Assembly (NCBI GenBank): GCA_016490735.1
Contig: JAEMWC010000342.1
Span: forward strand, 296,001 to 360,000
Direction of reading: 5' to 3'
Length of the DNA: 64,000 nt
From: Pachyseris speciosa
Lineage: Eukaryota > Cnidaria > Anthozoa > Scleractinia > Pachyseridae
The translations under genes were made by a program, and so were the position numbers. Below, in pieces: positions 1 to 14,700 of this stretch. How positions within the stretch are numbered: the first letter of the stretch is position 1; each line of letters opens with the position of its first letter. The notes beneath the pieces are model-generated. The model saw only the letters and a list, made by a program, of their open reading frames with translations, searched no databases and had not been told where the DNA came from.

Positions 1-462
1 AGCAAAAAATCAGCGAAATATTGAACCGTAAAAGTTTTCAATTAAGAATCAATATCGTGACAGGAAATCCATTTTAGAGCACTCCCGCCTCTCCATATAA
101 GGAGGCGTGAATTGATATTGTCGCTTTCAAATCCCACCGGCTCTTTAGGAATCCATTAGAAGTGCAGTCGAGCGCATTCACGGTTCATAAGACATGTAAA
201 TTACCTGTATACATATTTTGGTGCTGCATTCTAATTTCTACATTGTGTTCACGGCTGTTTTATCTTGTCAAATATGTAGAGGGTGTGTACACAAGGACAC
301 GAGACGACGAGAAATTGTGTCAACGAGACGTTGGATAACACAGGACCGAAGTGATCTGACGGCAAGTTGAGGATACGAAAATATGACTACCCTCGACAGA
401 GAGCGACAAAATAGTCTTACATTCCCCACAAGTCCACGACGACCAAGCAGCGGGCATTTCAG

Positions 463-742
463 TTTCAAAGGATCTTTATATGTCGCGATAACGAGAAAGA
501 CCAGAAGAATACTTTCTTGAACTGGTGTAATGTCCAGATCGAGCCATACGGAGTTCAAATCACTGGCGACCTAGCCGAGGCCTTTGCAGATGGAACTCTG
601 CTAGTGTACCTCGTAGAATCGATCTCAACCAAGAAAGTCGGGCGCTACAACAAGAATCCCAGGCTGTATGCACAAAAACTCGAAAACATCACAGCTGCTC
701 TGAAGCTCCTGGAGAGCGATGGCATAAAACTTGTGAATATAG
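463..742 (+). CDS. jbug: Filamin exon: first part of CH1
   Basis: Encodes the start of the first CH domain (NTFLNWCNVQIEPYG..., then LLVYLVESIS and a KLENITAALKLLESDGIKLVNI stretch, given here in part). The donor is ATAG/GTAAGA, phase 1. The left border is uncertain: an in-frame TAG lies at 412-414 and the best acceptor is the TTTCAG ending at 462, but AG at 450 or 470 is possible. Confidence 0.8.
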
Positions 743-2719
743 GTAAGATACTGTCAGGCGTGACAATTCGTGATCGCCGTCTCTTTGACACATTTCCTCA
801 CACTACTCACAGACCAACCTTAAGTAAACATAACGGTGCCATGAAGATTATAATAGAGAAACACTAAAGGATAAAATATGGAAACTAGTTTTATGTGCTC
901 AGGGCTCACACCATAATTATCGTTATATAAATTATCTGCGCGCAGATTTTTACGTTGTCATAGATTTCGCTACTACAGGAACGTCGTTCGATCACGCAAG
1001 AACTGAATTATTGTGTGTTTGGTAAACACAGTGTAAGATTGAAAGAACTTCAATAGCTGACTCAAGCTGGCCTACATTGTAATTTCTTGCCCAGAAGGCG
1101 AAGAACAACAACTTATTTTATACTCCGGTGAGCGCTCGATCAACGACGTTCAGAATCTTTCTCAGCTGATATTGTACGCGAAATCTTTGCACGCAATTTA
1201 CGCAGACTGAAACGTAAATAGATGAGTGAATTTCACTTAAAATCTCTGGAGATTTGGGTATGAGTGACACAAATGGCTGCAAACCTAATTTCTATTGTAG
1301 TTAAAATACTTCAGGATCTTTCATTTAAAACTCCGCATTAATTAAATATTTATTATATAGGTCTACCAGTTTCAAGATAAGTAATGTTTACGTTCTCTGA
1401 ACCAAATTTATGATCTCATATTTCGTGTTTTCTGTTCTAGACGAGGTGAACTTATAAATAAGTTTAGTCAACAGTTCATTTGAGGTCTGGGATCCATGTG
1501 TAGGTGACAACAATAAAAATTAATTTATGAGTGTTTTCAGATACTTCATAGCATTAATTCCATTCTCTCAGTTTCCGCTTTGCTTCATGCACCTTTCCGT
1601 TTACGTAGCAACAATATATTAATCATTATTGGTTTAAAGACGTGCAAAAAAATCCAGAACGTTCTTTTTTTTCGGAAAACTCACAAATGATAGATTATAA
1701 ATATCACTTAACGGTCTACATTAACCGTAATTATTTTTTCTCGGCATAAACCACTGAGGCGTCAAGAAAATATTACTGTTCGAAGGTATAACCTTGTTTC
1801 AATAGGTGAAAAATTCGCTGTTAATCCTAAGCGCCGTCTTCATGACACCGAGTAGCTAAGAAATAAACAACAATATATTTGCTGTTGCTTAATATAAAAT
1901 ATAAGTCGCATAATTTGTTATAGCCACCACAACGTCCTCTTTCGTCCTTCGCAACTAAATAAAATTTTGAAATTTCGCATTGATAAGCGCCATAACTGAT
2001 ATTGCAAAAAAAATTGTGCAGATATTGGCTTATGTGCAAAGCAATTTGTTTTCTTCCTTCCTTTGTCCCGCAAAATGGACCCCCTGTATTTTCCGGCGAG
2101 GTGGGCTTCATCATTCAGCAAATTCATCATCCTCCGCTTTCAAAGACACCGAATTGCGTATTTTCATGAAAGGCAGGCCCGCAACGCGTACATTATTGCG
2201 AACATTTATGAATCTTAATTCTGATCATGTCTAAAAAAGCGAATGTCCCTTAATCTCTCCCGAACAATAAGTCTGGAAAAAAGACTATTACCCGTTCGAC
2301 ATTTTTGCACAGTCATGCCGATTTCTCATTTTTCTTTTTCTTTCGATTCCGTGGCTAATCTGACAATTCATTGGAAAGTCACAAATGAGCAAAGGTCACT
2401 ACTTGTTCCCTATTCCACGGGTTCCTCCTCTACTCAGTTGCGACAGCAACTATTGACACTGAATGTGCCAGTGAAGACCGATCGATCGATCGATCGATCA
2501 ATCACTCAGTCAATCGATTACCCAGTCAGTCAGTCAATCAATCAGTTATTCAACCAACCAGGCAACCAATCACTTTGTCAGCCAGCCAGCCAGTCACTTG
2601 TCAGTCAGTCAGCCATTAAGCCAGGCACTTAGTCAGTCAGTCATCCAGCCAGCCAGCCAGCCAATCAGTAAGCCAGCCAGCCAGCCAGTCAGCCAGTCAG
2701 TCAGTCAGCCATTAAGCCA

Positions 2720-2760
<41 letters not shown>

Positions 2761-5700
2761 CCAGTAAGCCTGCCAGTCAGTCAGTCAGTCAGTCAGTCAG
2801 CCATTAAGCCGGCCAGCCAGCCAGCCAGTCAGTCAGGCAGTCTGTCAATCATTCCGTCAATAAATCAATCAGTCATACTGTCAGTCGGTTGGTCTATCAG
2901 TTCAGCCTCTAGGTTTAACTTCTAACAATATTGGGTTAATCAACCCAATTTATAGCACAAAGAACGGCTACATAGGAGACTACCCAATTTATAGATCATT
3001 CTTATCAACTGGCACTTTCAATTTTTTTATTATGCAGGCAACGAAGACATTGCTAATGGTAACGTGAAGCTGATTCTGGGTTTAGTTTGGCGGCTGATTC
3101 TTCATTATCAGATCAGCTCGAGTGGCAGCGCCTCAGGGAAACAGTTGCTTCTCTTGTGGCTCAAAAATGCCATCCCAGACATGGAAATCAGGAATGTGAC
3201 AACAGACTGGAACGATGGCTTGGCCCTGAGTGCGCTCAATGAGTTCTGTCAGCCAGGGCTGTGCCCAAACTACAAAAGCCTCGATCCAGAGGCGAGGCTA
3301 GAAAACACTAGCGAAGCCATGGACGCCGCCGAGAAAAACTTTAAAATCCCAAAGGTGCTTTCTCCGGAATACTTCGTGAGTCCTTACGTCGACGAGTTGA
3401 GTATGATGACCTACCTGTCATATTACACGCAACCTGGGTCCATCGGAGAGAAGAGAACGCTGGAGTACATCAACGAGGCTGCTCCGGGTTTGGACATAAA
3501 GAACTTCAACACGGATTGGAACGATGGGAAAGCGTTGTGCCGCTTCCTGGAGGCGCAGTGTCCCGGGATCATCCCGGACTTTGAGAACATTGATAACAAG
3601 AGTCCCCTGGAGAATGCCACTGTAGCACTGAACGCGGCTGAGGAGAAACTGGGCGTGAAACAGGTAGTGAAACCGGAAGAACTCATCAGCCCAGATGTGG
3701 ATGAACTTAGTATAATGGCATACATGCTGCAGTTCCGCAACGCGGAGAAACTACAGAGCCAAGCTCATTTGTTTAAAGCTGACGGCGCAGGGATCAAAAG
3801 AGGTGTCCGAGGGAAAGCGTCTGAGTTTTTCCTTTACGGACGCAAAGATGTCGGTTTTGATGGTATCCGTTTAGAAGTGAAAGGCCCAAGCGGGAAGACC
3901 TACCCCGTGGAAAGGTACACTGAATCAGACGGATCTCTGAAGTGCCGTTTTATACCCTTCGAAACCGGCCCACATACGATTTCGGTGAGGCATTTCGGAA
4001 AAGAGATCCCACAGGGTCCGTTTAATGTTATGGTGCACGAAAATGTTGGAGACGTGCAGGTTACTGGGGCGGGGATCAAGAATGCTGTCGTCTCGAAACC
4101 AGCGGAGTTTATTGTTCAGACCAACGATGACAACTCGCCTCCGGTAACAGCGACTGTGGAGGGGCCAACAAAAACCGCGCATTGCACCATGGAACCCCTG
4201 GGAAATGGAAAATGGAGGGGAAGATTTATTCCCAAGGAGGTGGGCGAACACAAGGTCCGGATTGAGGTTGGTAGCACGCCTTTGCTTGGCAGCCCATTCA
4301 CGTGCAAAGTGGGAGACCCGTCAGCGTGCAAAGTAACTGGAAATGGTAAGAAGATGTTGCTTTTGTATGTCACGCAATCTTTAAGTCACGCACGATGCAA
4401 TCTTTTAACCTACAAATAGTATAGGCAAGACCAGAAGCAGGTAGGAGGCAGGGTGACCGAGCGGTTAGAGCGCTGGACTTATAATGCGGAGGCCCCCTGT
4501 TCAAGTTCCGCTCTAGCTCGGTCACGCTTGTAAATAGCCAACTGGTTCGCCTTCTGCCAGTTGGGATTCTTAACCTGTTATGTTTATTTTAATTATTTGT
4601 TTCCTGTATTTGCTCGGCCCCACTAGCCTTTGCGTGCTGTAAATACTGCCAAGGATGAATAACCGTCATCAATTTTTTTTAGAGGAAGCAGAGCAGTGTA
4701 TAGAATGCTAACTATTTCGTGCACACCTATTTCAATATTCTTTTTTCTTTTCAGAAAGCGGGCGTAACCTAGCAATAGGACGTCCCACTTCCTACGAAGT
4801 GGACACTTCCGGTGCAGGGCTCGGGGAATTGGCCATTCAATGCCGGGGCCCCAGCGGAAATGTCCCGGTAGACGTGCGACCAATAGCACCCGGTAAATAC
4901 AACGTATCGTTTATTCCAAACAACCCTGGCGAGTACAATATCCACTTTGTGTTCAACGGAGAGGATATCCCGGGCAGTCCTGTGAAGGCTTTGGTTAATG
5001 ATCCCAACAGAATTGTAGCGCATGGAGATGGGCTTTCTCAGGTAAGAGGAAAGTAAAGAACGACGCCATTCAACACGCCACAGGAGTAAGCAAAAGCTAT
5101 GCGTCAATCAGCTGTCTAACATGTTTAACGCAGGTGTTGGAACACCCTGCGTGGCAGGGACTGGTAAGGTGGAAGGAAGAGGGAGACTGATCGTCCGTGC
5201 GAATCACCTGGAGAAAGAGCTTGGAGAGAGCAGAGCGTGCGCTCTATTCTCCCTTCCATTTTCCTTTCCAGCGCCTGCCTGCCTTTCCTTATCGACTGAA
5301 ATATCGTTTCTTAGCTTAGGATAGTACATTCAATCTGGAAATTTAACTAGTTTGTCTGCAGACCTTAATTTTTATTTCCTCGACCCAGGTCACCGCGGAC
5401 AACGAGGCTGAATTCTTCATCACTCTTCATGGTGCTGGTGATGGCGAACTGAAAGTTTATGGGGAGGCACCATACGGGCACTTTCCTGTGGACCTCCTAC
5501 AGTCCCCTGATGAGAAGGACACCTACATTGTGCGATACACCCCACAGGGGGTGGGTGAGCACAAAATTCACATCTTGTTTGCTGGGGAACCTGTCAAGGG
5601 AAGTCCGTTCATAGTGAAGGTACGAGGCCTTGTATAAAATAAAATATTTCCGAATCTACCCGTAACGTTTCATCCGAGTCTGACTTTTGCTGCAGCAACA

Positions 5701-8700
5701 GTTTGATTAGTGTGAATGTGAATATATCAGAATGAATATATCATTCACACTCATTTCTTTCGCGGGATCATGTGAACCCACAGTTGGCCTGCTCCCAGCG
5801 TCGGTGGCTTCATAGCTCAGTTGGTTAGAGCATCGCACCGGTAGTCGCGGGGTCACGGTTTCAAACCCCGTTGAAGTCCTGAATTTTTTTTTCAGGCTTC
5901 TTTTCGCAATTGCATAAATTGCGTTCAAACTGCGAGGATCATTCTTCATTTGATTTGAGTTTGATTAGTGGTGATTAGAGCAAAAACACTGCGTGGGATG
6001 ATGTTGAATTTTCACGCTGTTAGCCAAGGGAAATCTATTTGAACAGACCATTTGATTTAGCTGGAAAGTGGTTAGCCGAACGATTGTCGCTTCATGGCGT
6101 CGCACGATACTACAAAGAGTGGAAACACACTGAAGTACTTGCCTTTGTTGTGTGATACGTAGAGTTGTTGTTTGCTTTTGCAACGCTGCGTACCGTGGAC
6201 CATGAATTGAATTATTGCTCTTTTCGCCCAGGTTGCTGACCCCAGGCAGGTCACAATCGAGTCGCGTATGCTGGAAAAGGAACCTAAGCGCTTCACTGTA
6301 CGTCATGAGGTGGATATACCTGTCCAGGTGCCGGACTCTGCTGGGGAGGGCCAGCTGGAGGCTACCGTTTTGGGCCCTGATCAGCAGACTGTTCCCTCTA
6401 CCGTCACTAAGGACGACGACGGGTATCATATCCGGTTCGTACCTCGTCAAACCGGTCTACACAAGGTGATGGTTATGTTTGGTGGCAAGGAAGTGTCCGG
6501 TAGTCCTTACACCATTCGCATCCGAGACTCCACCAGCACGAGGGTCAAGGTCAAAGAAATGGAGCAGATGAGAACTGGGTACTCCACTCAAAAGGAGGTG
6601 AGAATAGACAAAGATATTCCCCAAACAAAACCAAAAGCTTAATGAGATATAAGAATTAGACGATTAAAATTAACGAAAATTTCGCGCTGTGAAATTAACG
6701 TTTGAAAAACATCAAAGCGTGATCATAAAAAAGTGAAGCTTGCGGGATGTGGCTTAATTTGACAAAGAATAGCGCACAACTTAATATGTTTAGGTAAGCT
6801 GAAGCCGCATGTGGGCACTATGGCCACGTGGTAGCGGGCATTACCTCTTAAATCTACTGTATTAAATGTGATCCCGAGTATTAGCAGCCACAGACAGTTG
6901 TTTCGGCCTCGTTGGGCCTCGTCAGCATGGCATAGCAGATAGCTAATACCCGGGCCCAGGCTCCTACAAGAAAGCGTGATCAAAGTTTGAGGTTTTATCG
7001 ATTGTCCTTTATAGTGTATAACCCAAACTTAGACTCAAGCTCTAACTTAAACTTTACCTCTGGTTAAACGAGGCAACAATGCTGCGACAACAATTTGAGC
7101 TTGCGAATATTTCTACAAATTCAACAAAAATGTTCCTGAACTCCCTCGGAAACATTTTTTGTTACCTCGACAATGTTTCCTGGTGGCTAGATGGGGGGAA
7201 ACATCGTGGAAACATGCGCGAGTTCAAATTGTTGCCGTGATATTGTTGCCTCGTTTAGTGATTTATTTCATTTTGATCAATCTTGTTAAATTCTCTTTTT
7301 CCCTCTCACCTGTGATCAGGTTGATGTCCCTATCGAGGTACCAGAAGAAATAGATGACATGTCGGCCACAGTGCAAGACGAAGATGGTAAAACAGTCAGA
7401 TCAACTCTGACAGTGGAACCAGACGGATTGTACCACGTGAGGTAAGTTGATTGACAGGTTACTCGCCTTAATATATGAACATCCATATTCTCCTCTCTGG
7501 TCTACTCATATTTGTTATAATACAAGTTAGAAGAATTTGTATAAGCATAGAGAAAGTGTGTTGATACCGTCGACTAGCACTATGGATTTCTGCTTCGTGG
7601 TACCATGGCCACGCAGTTCATATCTGCTGGTTGCCATGGCAATTACAAGAATTTTTTAACTCCATTTTCTCTGGCCAAGTACCCCCGGGGTTCACAGGCT
7701 AACACATTCCAACAGTGGACCTTGTTCCCCCAGGCGAGAGCGGTGGTTACTTCAATACAAAAAGTGGAATGAGCTAATTGAGTTTTTTCTTCCGAATATG
7801 AGACCAGTTAAGATCGAGAGACAAATGAATGCGACTAAGATCCGCCATTCAAGCTGGAAACGGATCTTGAACAAGCGTTTCAGAATTTGCGGAAAATATT
7901 CTATTTAGGTAGCAGTGCTTACAACTTATTAGCAGCTTGCATAAGAAGCATTGAAATAGGCGCCAGCTCGAAGAGCTGATATCACTGAACAAGCGCCGTT
8001 TTGAAGATCGACGCAATGTGGCTTCAGTGACTTAAAAACGACAGCGCGATACTTTGTGCGACATCGCGCGATATGACGCAGACTTCAGACTCGTTGTGTC
8101 ACGCAATGATAAGTCTCAATATCATCAAGAATTTCAGTTCATTATTTTGCCAGCCTGGATTTTCGCCATGTTGAAGCATGTTTCTAGACCGTATTCTGTT
8201 TCTGACAAAGCCTTGCGTAAGAGGTAAGTACATTTTGTCATTTAAATCGATTACTTACTTTTCTTGTGGATTTCTGTTAATTGTGGATGAGAAGTCATCA
8301 GAAAGGATCACTTAGGGATCGCCGAACAAATAAGCAAAAAAATGAAAATACATAAGTGACCTGGACATTAGGGTTGATAAACCAATATCTAATCCTCAAA
8401 GCTTAGATTCTTTTAATTGAAAATCCTGCAAATTGAAATCATCGTTTCTTGGATCTTAAAGTTAGTGAAACTCAAATTGTGAGCTCGAAGAGGTAATCGG
8501 ACAGTTCAAGTAAGTATTATTGTACGTTTTTTTTACTTATTTTCCCAGCAGTTATCCAAGAACATATTTCTGTTGCTTAGTGAAGGGTCTCAAGATCAAA
8601 CTGAATATGATATTGTTTTCGTCAAGTAAATCCTGGATTCAGCGATCTCAAAAGTTCATTTTTGCAGACTCACATATCAAATCCATTGTGAAAACCACTT

Positions 8701-11700
8701 AGGAATTTTCTAATAGAGTCGGCTCTTTCTGTGTATTCATAAGTGGTTGTCATGTGAGAATGAATGTATATGAAAATCATATATTTGAACTGCGGATTAA
8801 AGAATGATATGTGAATGATCGTCACGTACAGTTATGAACACTACTTAAGCAGTAATGAAAATAAAGCCTGACAAAAATTCAGGCTTGTACGGGATTCGAA
8901 CCCCGTACAAGCCTAAAGGCGTCATTTTCACTGCTACTTATGAAGTAGTGTTCATAACTGCGATGATCATTCACATATTCATGGTTAGCATGTGTTTGCT
9001 TAACGCAGTTGTGGCCGTGAAACGATTTTCGGATCATTGAGAAAATATGAAAATTTCCGCCGGCCGGGAATATTAATTACTTCAATTGTAGTGTTGGGAA
9101 AACCCTGATTAACTATCATTCCTTTGTTTCAACTGATCGAAACCGAGTATATCCATCACTGACTGAAAAGCACAGTTTATAACTACGTTTTTGAGCTCTT
9201 AAAAATGTTTCATGCTCACTCAATTTCGCGATCGTGAGAACAGTCGGGGGAAAAGCAGGATTTAAAAAACAATCTTTACATGTTGAGTGGTGTAAAAATA
9301 ACGAGAAAATTTACATTTGAGAGATTTTACTTAAAGGACTTTTGTTTATGTTTTTCCTTCCATTGCCGTATAGAACCAATATAATATCAATCAATTGAAG
9401 ACAATAGCGCTGACGAGTAAAAATTGTTGTAGTTTTTATTGTGCTAGCCTAATGTTTTCATCAATAGGCGAACATTCTCTTTATCTTTCAAAGAGCATTT
9501 CTTCGCTCTTACAGAATTTGAAACGAAAAGGCTTAAATTCGTTTGATAATATTAGTTCTGGATCTCTCTTTTTTTTTTCTAGAATAATAGCCAGACCATA
9601 TAATATCAGTGACTAATTACATCTAATTTTTTCAGCCGCGGTGAATTAATGAATTTTTAGCAACCTTGCCAATAAAGTATGTCATTTAGGGAAAATTCTT
9701 TTTTATTAAAACAGCGACAAAGCTAGTAACAATAACATAATTATGATGAATTATATCATATATTCATTCTCACATAATTATGATGGTTTGAGACGGCAAG
9801 CATGAAGCTTATTTTCATAAAGCTCACAGAAATAACCACAAAGATGTACTGACGTGGCGCCAAGTGTTCACAAAATCTCCTAATTGCCATGGCAGCCACC
9901 ATACAAAAACTGCGCTGTTGCCATGTGTATCTTTCGAGCAGGCGGTCTTGTTTCAGGGGCACCCAACCACAAGTTTCGGTAGATATCTGTTCGGTGGAGG
10001 GTAATTCGCCTTTCGCTTTCGGCGTCGATTGAAGAGTGCACTCGGATTTTCGTAACTAAAACGTGACCTAAAAGATTCGAAATTGAGAAATCATAGCTCC
10101 TGAGGTTTTCGGAAAGGTTGCAATTGCTGTTTTTGGCAGTCAAAAATGTCAGCTAGCATTTTCGGAAAGAAAGTAGTTTCCTAGAAAGTTCGTAGAAAGT
10201 TTATTTCAGGTCGCATTTTCTCAAAAGAAGATTTTGTTCGCTAACATTTTCGGGCAATTACAATTTCAGCTAGGGTATCCGAACAGATGAACTTCTTCTA
10301 GCTAATGAAAACATCGCTTTAAACAGACTTCAAACACCATAAGGCACTTAGTGCCTTTCTACAGCTTTCTGGTTTGACTGGCTGGCGAGCGGCGAAGCGG
10401 GCCAGCGACGGACGAGGTCTTTTCTGCCGCTTACTACTGTGTCAAACAAGACCGCCAGCTCGCAGACTATTTTCGATGCTCCCCAAGAACATAACAAACT
10501 AATTGTCCGTGCGATACTATGGGTCAGAACCTGTTTTCAGGTATTTCTGTGGATTCAACAGACTTACGCAACAGCGTAGACAGAAAAGAAATTGATAGTT
10601 TGCTAAAGGTCGGTACACAATAGGCCACAAGTCGCAAGGACAAGTCCAGCAACCCTTCCGAACATTTGTGTTATTTTGTTCCCGCGACATGTCGCACGAA
10701 TTCAAGCAGATTTGAATTCATGCATCAAGTTGCGGGGACAAAATTTGGTCGTAGCGACAGCTTTTTCGCATGAAACTAGGCATGTCACACGAGGGGAAAT
10801 GTAGCTACGACTTGTCCCGGATACCTGTCCCTGCAACTTGTCGCCAAGTTTGTGCCGACCTGGGGTCTCTCATAAGCGGCACGGACCACACTCGAGAGGG
10901 CAGCGGTAATCTTACGGTATTCCTGAATTTATGTTGATACAAGAGTAGTGGCAGGATGGCAGGTTGTTTCGGAATTCCACCCGGCTACAGCACCATAGCT
11001 TATTTTTTTTCATAATTACCTTTAATCGGCAGTGCTCTGATTACTTGTCGTGAGGGAAATCCGAACATCTACTATTACCATCCCAAGATGGGAACGGAAG
11101 TGACTACACTATGGGCCTGTTTACATGGATGCAGGAAGATCCTAGCACTAGGAAGATCCTAGAGGGCGAACCAACTTTTCGTTTGGTTTACATGCAGACA
11201 TTTCGGTGGGAAATTTCGACGAAATTGTCTTCCTTTAGCCACTGATTGCCCGGGCGCCACCATGTTTGTTTGGCTTGTTGTTTTTGTCCCTGGTACCAGG
11301 ATCTTCCTAGCGAAAGCAGTTTACATGCTGCTAGGATCTTCCTAGTCCTACGATCTTCCTACCTCCCAGGGATGATCCTAGGACTGGGAAGATCCTAGCG
11401 CTAGGGCCAAGTACAACCCTTTGCATGTAAACTGGATACAGAAAACAAATGGCACTAGGATGATCCGCCTCCTAGGATCTTTCTAGTGCTAGGATCTTCC
11501 TACCTCCATGTAAAGGAGGCCTATACCATTTTCAGGAACTGTGGATGCTAAATTTTGCTTTAATAACTTCTTAAGCGAGAGCATAGCGCCCCGGGGGGTT
11601 ACTCCCTCATTTGGGCTATATAGGTATGTGCGGCCCCAAAGGGTATGGTTTTTTAGCCGTTTTGGTCTGAAATAGGGCATCAATTTTGACCATTTTGGTC

Positions 11701-14700
11701 TGAAATAGGGTATGGTTTGTGCAATCTAGTCTTGAATTGAGTATGTGTTTTAGAAGACGCTACTTCTTCATCATTAGGCGATAACACCATCAACAAAAGC
11801 CCTTCTTTTTTGTCTTTTAATTATGTTTAAGCCAACTAGGGACGTAAAATGGGTCTGAAATAGGGTATCCAATTTTGGTCAGGTCTGAAATAGGGTAGGG
11901 AAAATTACAGATTTTGGTCTGAAATAGGGTAAGGGTTTCAGGAAGCGGGCCGCACACCCCCATCCAAATTTTCTGGGAGTGCCCTCCCCCCCCCCCCTAA
12001 CCCCGGGCATAGCGCTCGCTTCTTCGTTAACAGGAACCAGTATGCCGACTGCTTAACACATGAATACTTTTATCTTTAAGGTTTGTACCTTATAAACCCG
12101 GACGGTATACAGTTGATGTGCGCTGTGGAGGACAGTCGATTGAAAACAGCCCTTTTGTTATGAGGATCTCAGAAGCCGAAACTGTGTCAGTCAGGTTAAA
12201 GGAGCTTGAGCAACAGGTATAGAGCAGTCCAGACACACAGTCGTTTTCTTTATTGGAACAGATTAAAATCCGTAATTCATCCACAGCGTGGTTGGTCTCC
12301 TAAGTTTGTTTTAGATCAGATCGAAATTTATGAGTACAAAAACACGAACTAGCGAGAATAGTTCGCCATGACCGCTGAATAAAAGCACTGAGAACGCATT
12401 TGTACAGGGTTAGTCTCGTCCTAAAGTAAAATATTCACAAATACCGGAGGGAAGGTGCCCCAAATTTGAAAACTAAACAATAAACAGAGCTGTAAACATT
12501 TCATCTTCTCGCTGGAATTTGGGAACATTTCACTAGAGGTCGAGGCTAACCCTGTACAAATGCGTTCTCAGTACTTTTATTCAGCGGTCATGGCGAACTC
12601 GAAACTGGACTATTTCAAACCGTACAACGCATACTATAGCGTCAACTGCCCCCCCCCCCTCCCCCTCCTCAACCAGCTCCTCTATTCTCTTTTACCATTT
12701 TATTTGTTCATTGACTGAATTCACATCAACAATCCTAATAACACAAAAGAGGGAAACGTTGGGAATAATAGATAAAAAGAAAAATGTATGAGAGCATGGA
12801 AAGCTTGGACCTTACCACTCTGTGTGACCACTACTTTCCCATGTTTCGCACCCTGGAGGAGACAGCATTGCCGCCGAGACGTCGGTTTAATTTACCTAAA
12901 ATAACAACGTCTGGTTTTACAATTTTCGAATTAACATTAAGTAACTACGCTGCGCAGGATTTTCAATCTTTATTACACTACTTTCCCATCCCCTATTAGG
13001 ATGGAACTCGTTATTACGTCGGACACGAGGTGGACGTTCCCATGGAGATCCCAGCTGGTGTTGATGATGTTTCTGCTGATGTGTATGACCCGGATGGTAA
13101 TCTAGAGAGATCCACATTTCGAAGGGAACCAATGGACGGACTGTTTCACTTGAGGTTCATTCCTACAAAAGCTGGACAGCACAAGGTAAATATTAAGAGC
13201 GATTTTACAGCTAAATTTCAATCTCATCACTCGAGTTATGCTGCGTAAGCTTACAAAAACAAGCGTCCTTCGAAGTAAAACAGAATTTCAGCTTGGTGGA
13301 ATTGAAGTACATTACTTTTACATTTCATCAGCAAGCTCCAAAGTTAGAAAACACCTTTTACAGCATACTAAACAACACCACAGTAAATTACTACTCAGTA
13401 GCTTTCATCTCAATGGTCTCATTTTAGGATTTCATTTACAGAATTAAAAGTAAAAACCAGCTTGTGCAGCACAATAAACAGCACCACAGGAAAGTTCTGC
13501 TCAGTAATTTTCATTTGAATGGTCTTTTTTTTTATACTTAAGTGAAGTACGATCGTCCGGGTGGGTGTAGTCCTGAAAAGGACTGTTTGTGATGACACTG
13601 ACAGAGTGAATAAGAGTCAAGTGTTTTGTGTAAGGTCAGTAGTTGGTATAAATAAAAGGTTGTAGATAAGTGTCAAAAAGTAGTTTGTCTCTCATACTAC
13701 TTTTTGGCACTTAAATTTACTTTACTACCTTTTGTTTTTAATATTTTCACCCGTATTAGCGCCACGCAGTACCTTTGAACTTTTGTTCATCATTTGTCTA
13801 CGTTGGTATAAATACTCTGGATCAATGAATCAGATCAACGACCGGAGTATTTATACCATCTACTGACCTTACACAAATCACTTGACTCTGGTGATGACTT
13901 CCGCTCAGGTTGTTGAAACGTCAGTCAGTGTCACCACAAACAGTCGTTCTCAGGAGCTACACTCACCCGGACGATCGTACTTCACTGTTGTCAAACCATT
14001 TACGGTCTTATTTTAGTTAAAGTTAGAACTAAATTTATGAGTTGGGAGGCTTTATTCCGGAAAAAGATAGACATGACTAAGTACTGCGGGCAAGCTTGTT
14101 TACGTGTGTCCATTAAATTAGTGGACGAGAAAATGTTTCACTTTTCTGCACCTTTCATGTCGGCCTCTACCTCCTGCTTCTCTCCTAAGGTGGATATTCG
14201 TTCTGGTGGGCACTCAGTGGAAAACAGTCCATTCCCCTTGAATGTAGTCCATCCCAACAAAGCTGTGGTTCGGTTACGCCAACCGGAGGAAGCTGAGAAC
14301 AAGTACTTAGTCCGCCGTGAGCTGGACATTGCACTCGACGCGGCAGAAGGCGGTCGTAACATGACTGCAACCGTTGAAGGACCTGACAATGAAACGGTAC
14401 CGTCGTCTTTCGAAAAAGGAGATGATGGCCTGTATCATGTTAAGTTTGTGCCCTACCAACCAGGAACCTATAAGGTAAGTTCTTTCAGAACAAACAACTG
14501 TTTGAATTCTTTGGTAAATAAAGGATGAAGTTCGTTCGTTCGTTCGTTCATTCAACCATTCAACCATTTTTCATTCGACCATTTTGTTTTTCAAGCACCA
14601 TAGGAGTGCCAGTTTTGTCCGGCATAAGTCACTATATTTGCACAATTTTTACCTAATTATTTATGAGAACTCCACGGATATAGCGGTTACGCTTAGGGTT

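Larger units (their letters stand above)
7442..12080 (+). other. Filamin intron (4.6 kb) loaded with non-autonomous elements
   Basis: Holds a SINE-like hairpin (8750-9005) and three TIR elements (10607-10861, 11114-11522, 11590-12006). The stretches 7442-8745 and 9010-10600 show no gene and no element I can name; part of a GAATATAT-type repeat end is visible near 9745-9780. Confidence 0.7.

Noticed and set aside
2243..2632. 129-codon ORF
   Set aside because: Runs into the CAGT microsatellite in a filamin intron; no conserved text.
4453..4525. Functional tRNA-Ile (TAT)
   Set aside because: Anticodon stem mismatch and an attached SINE body; more likely a SINE head.
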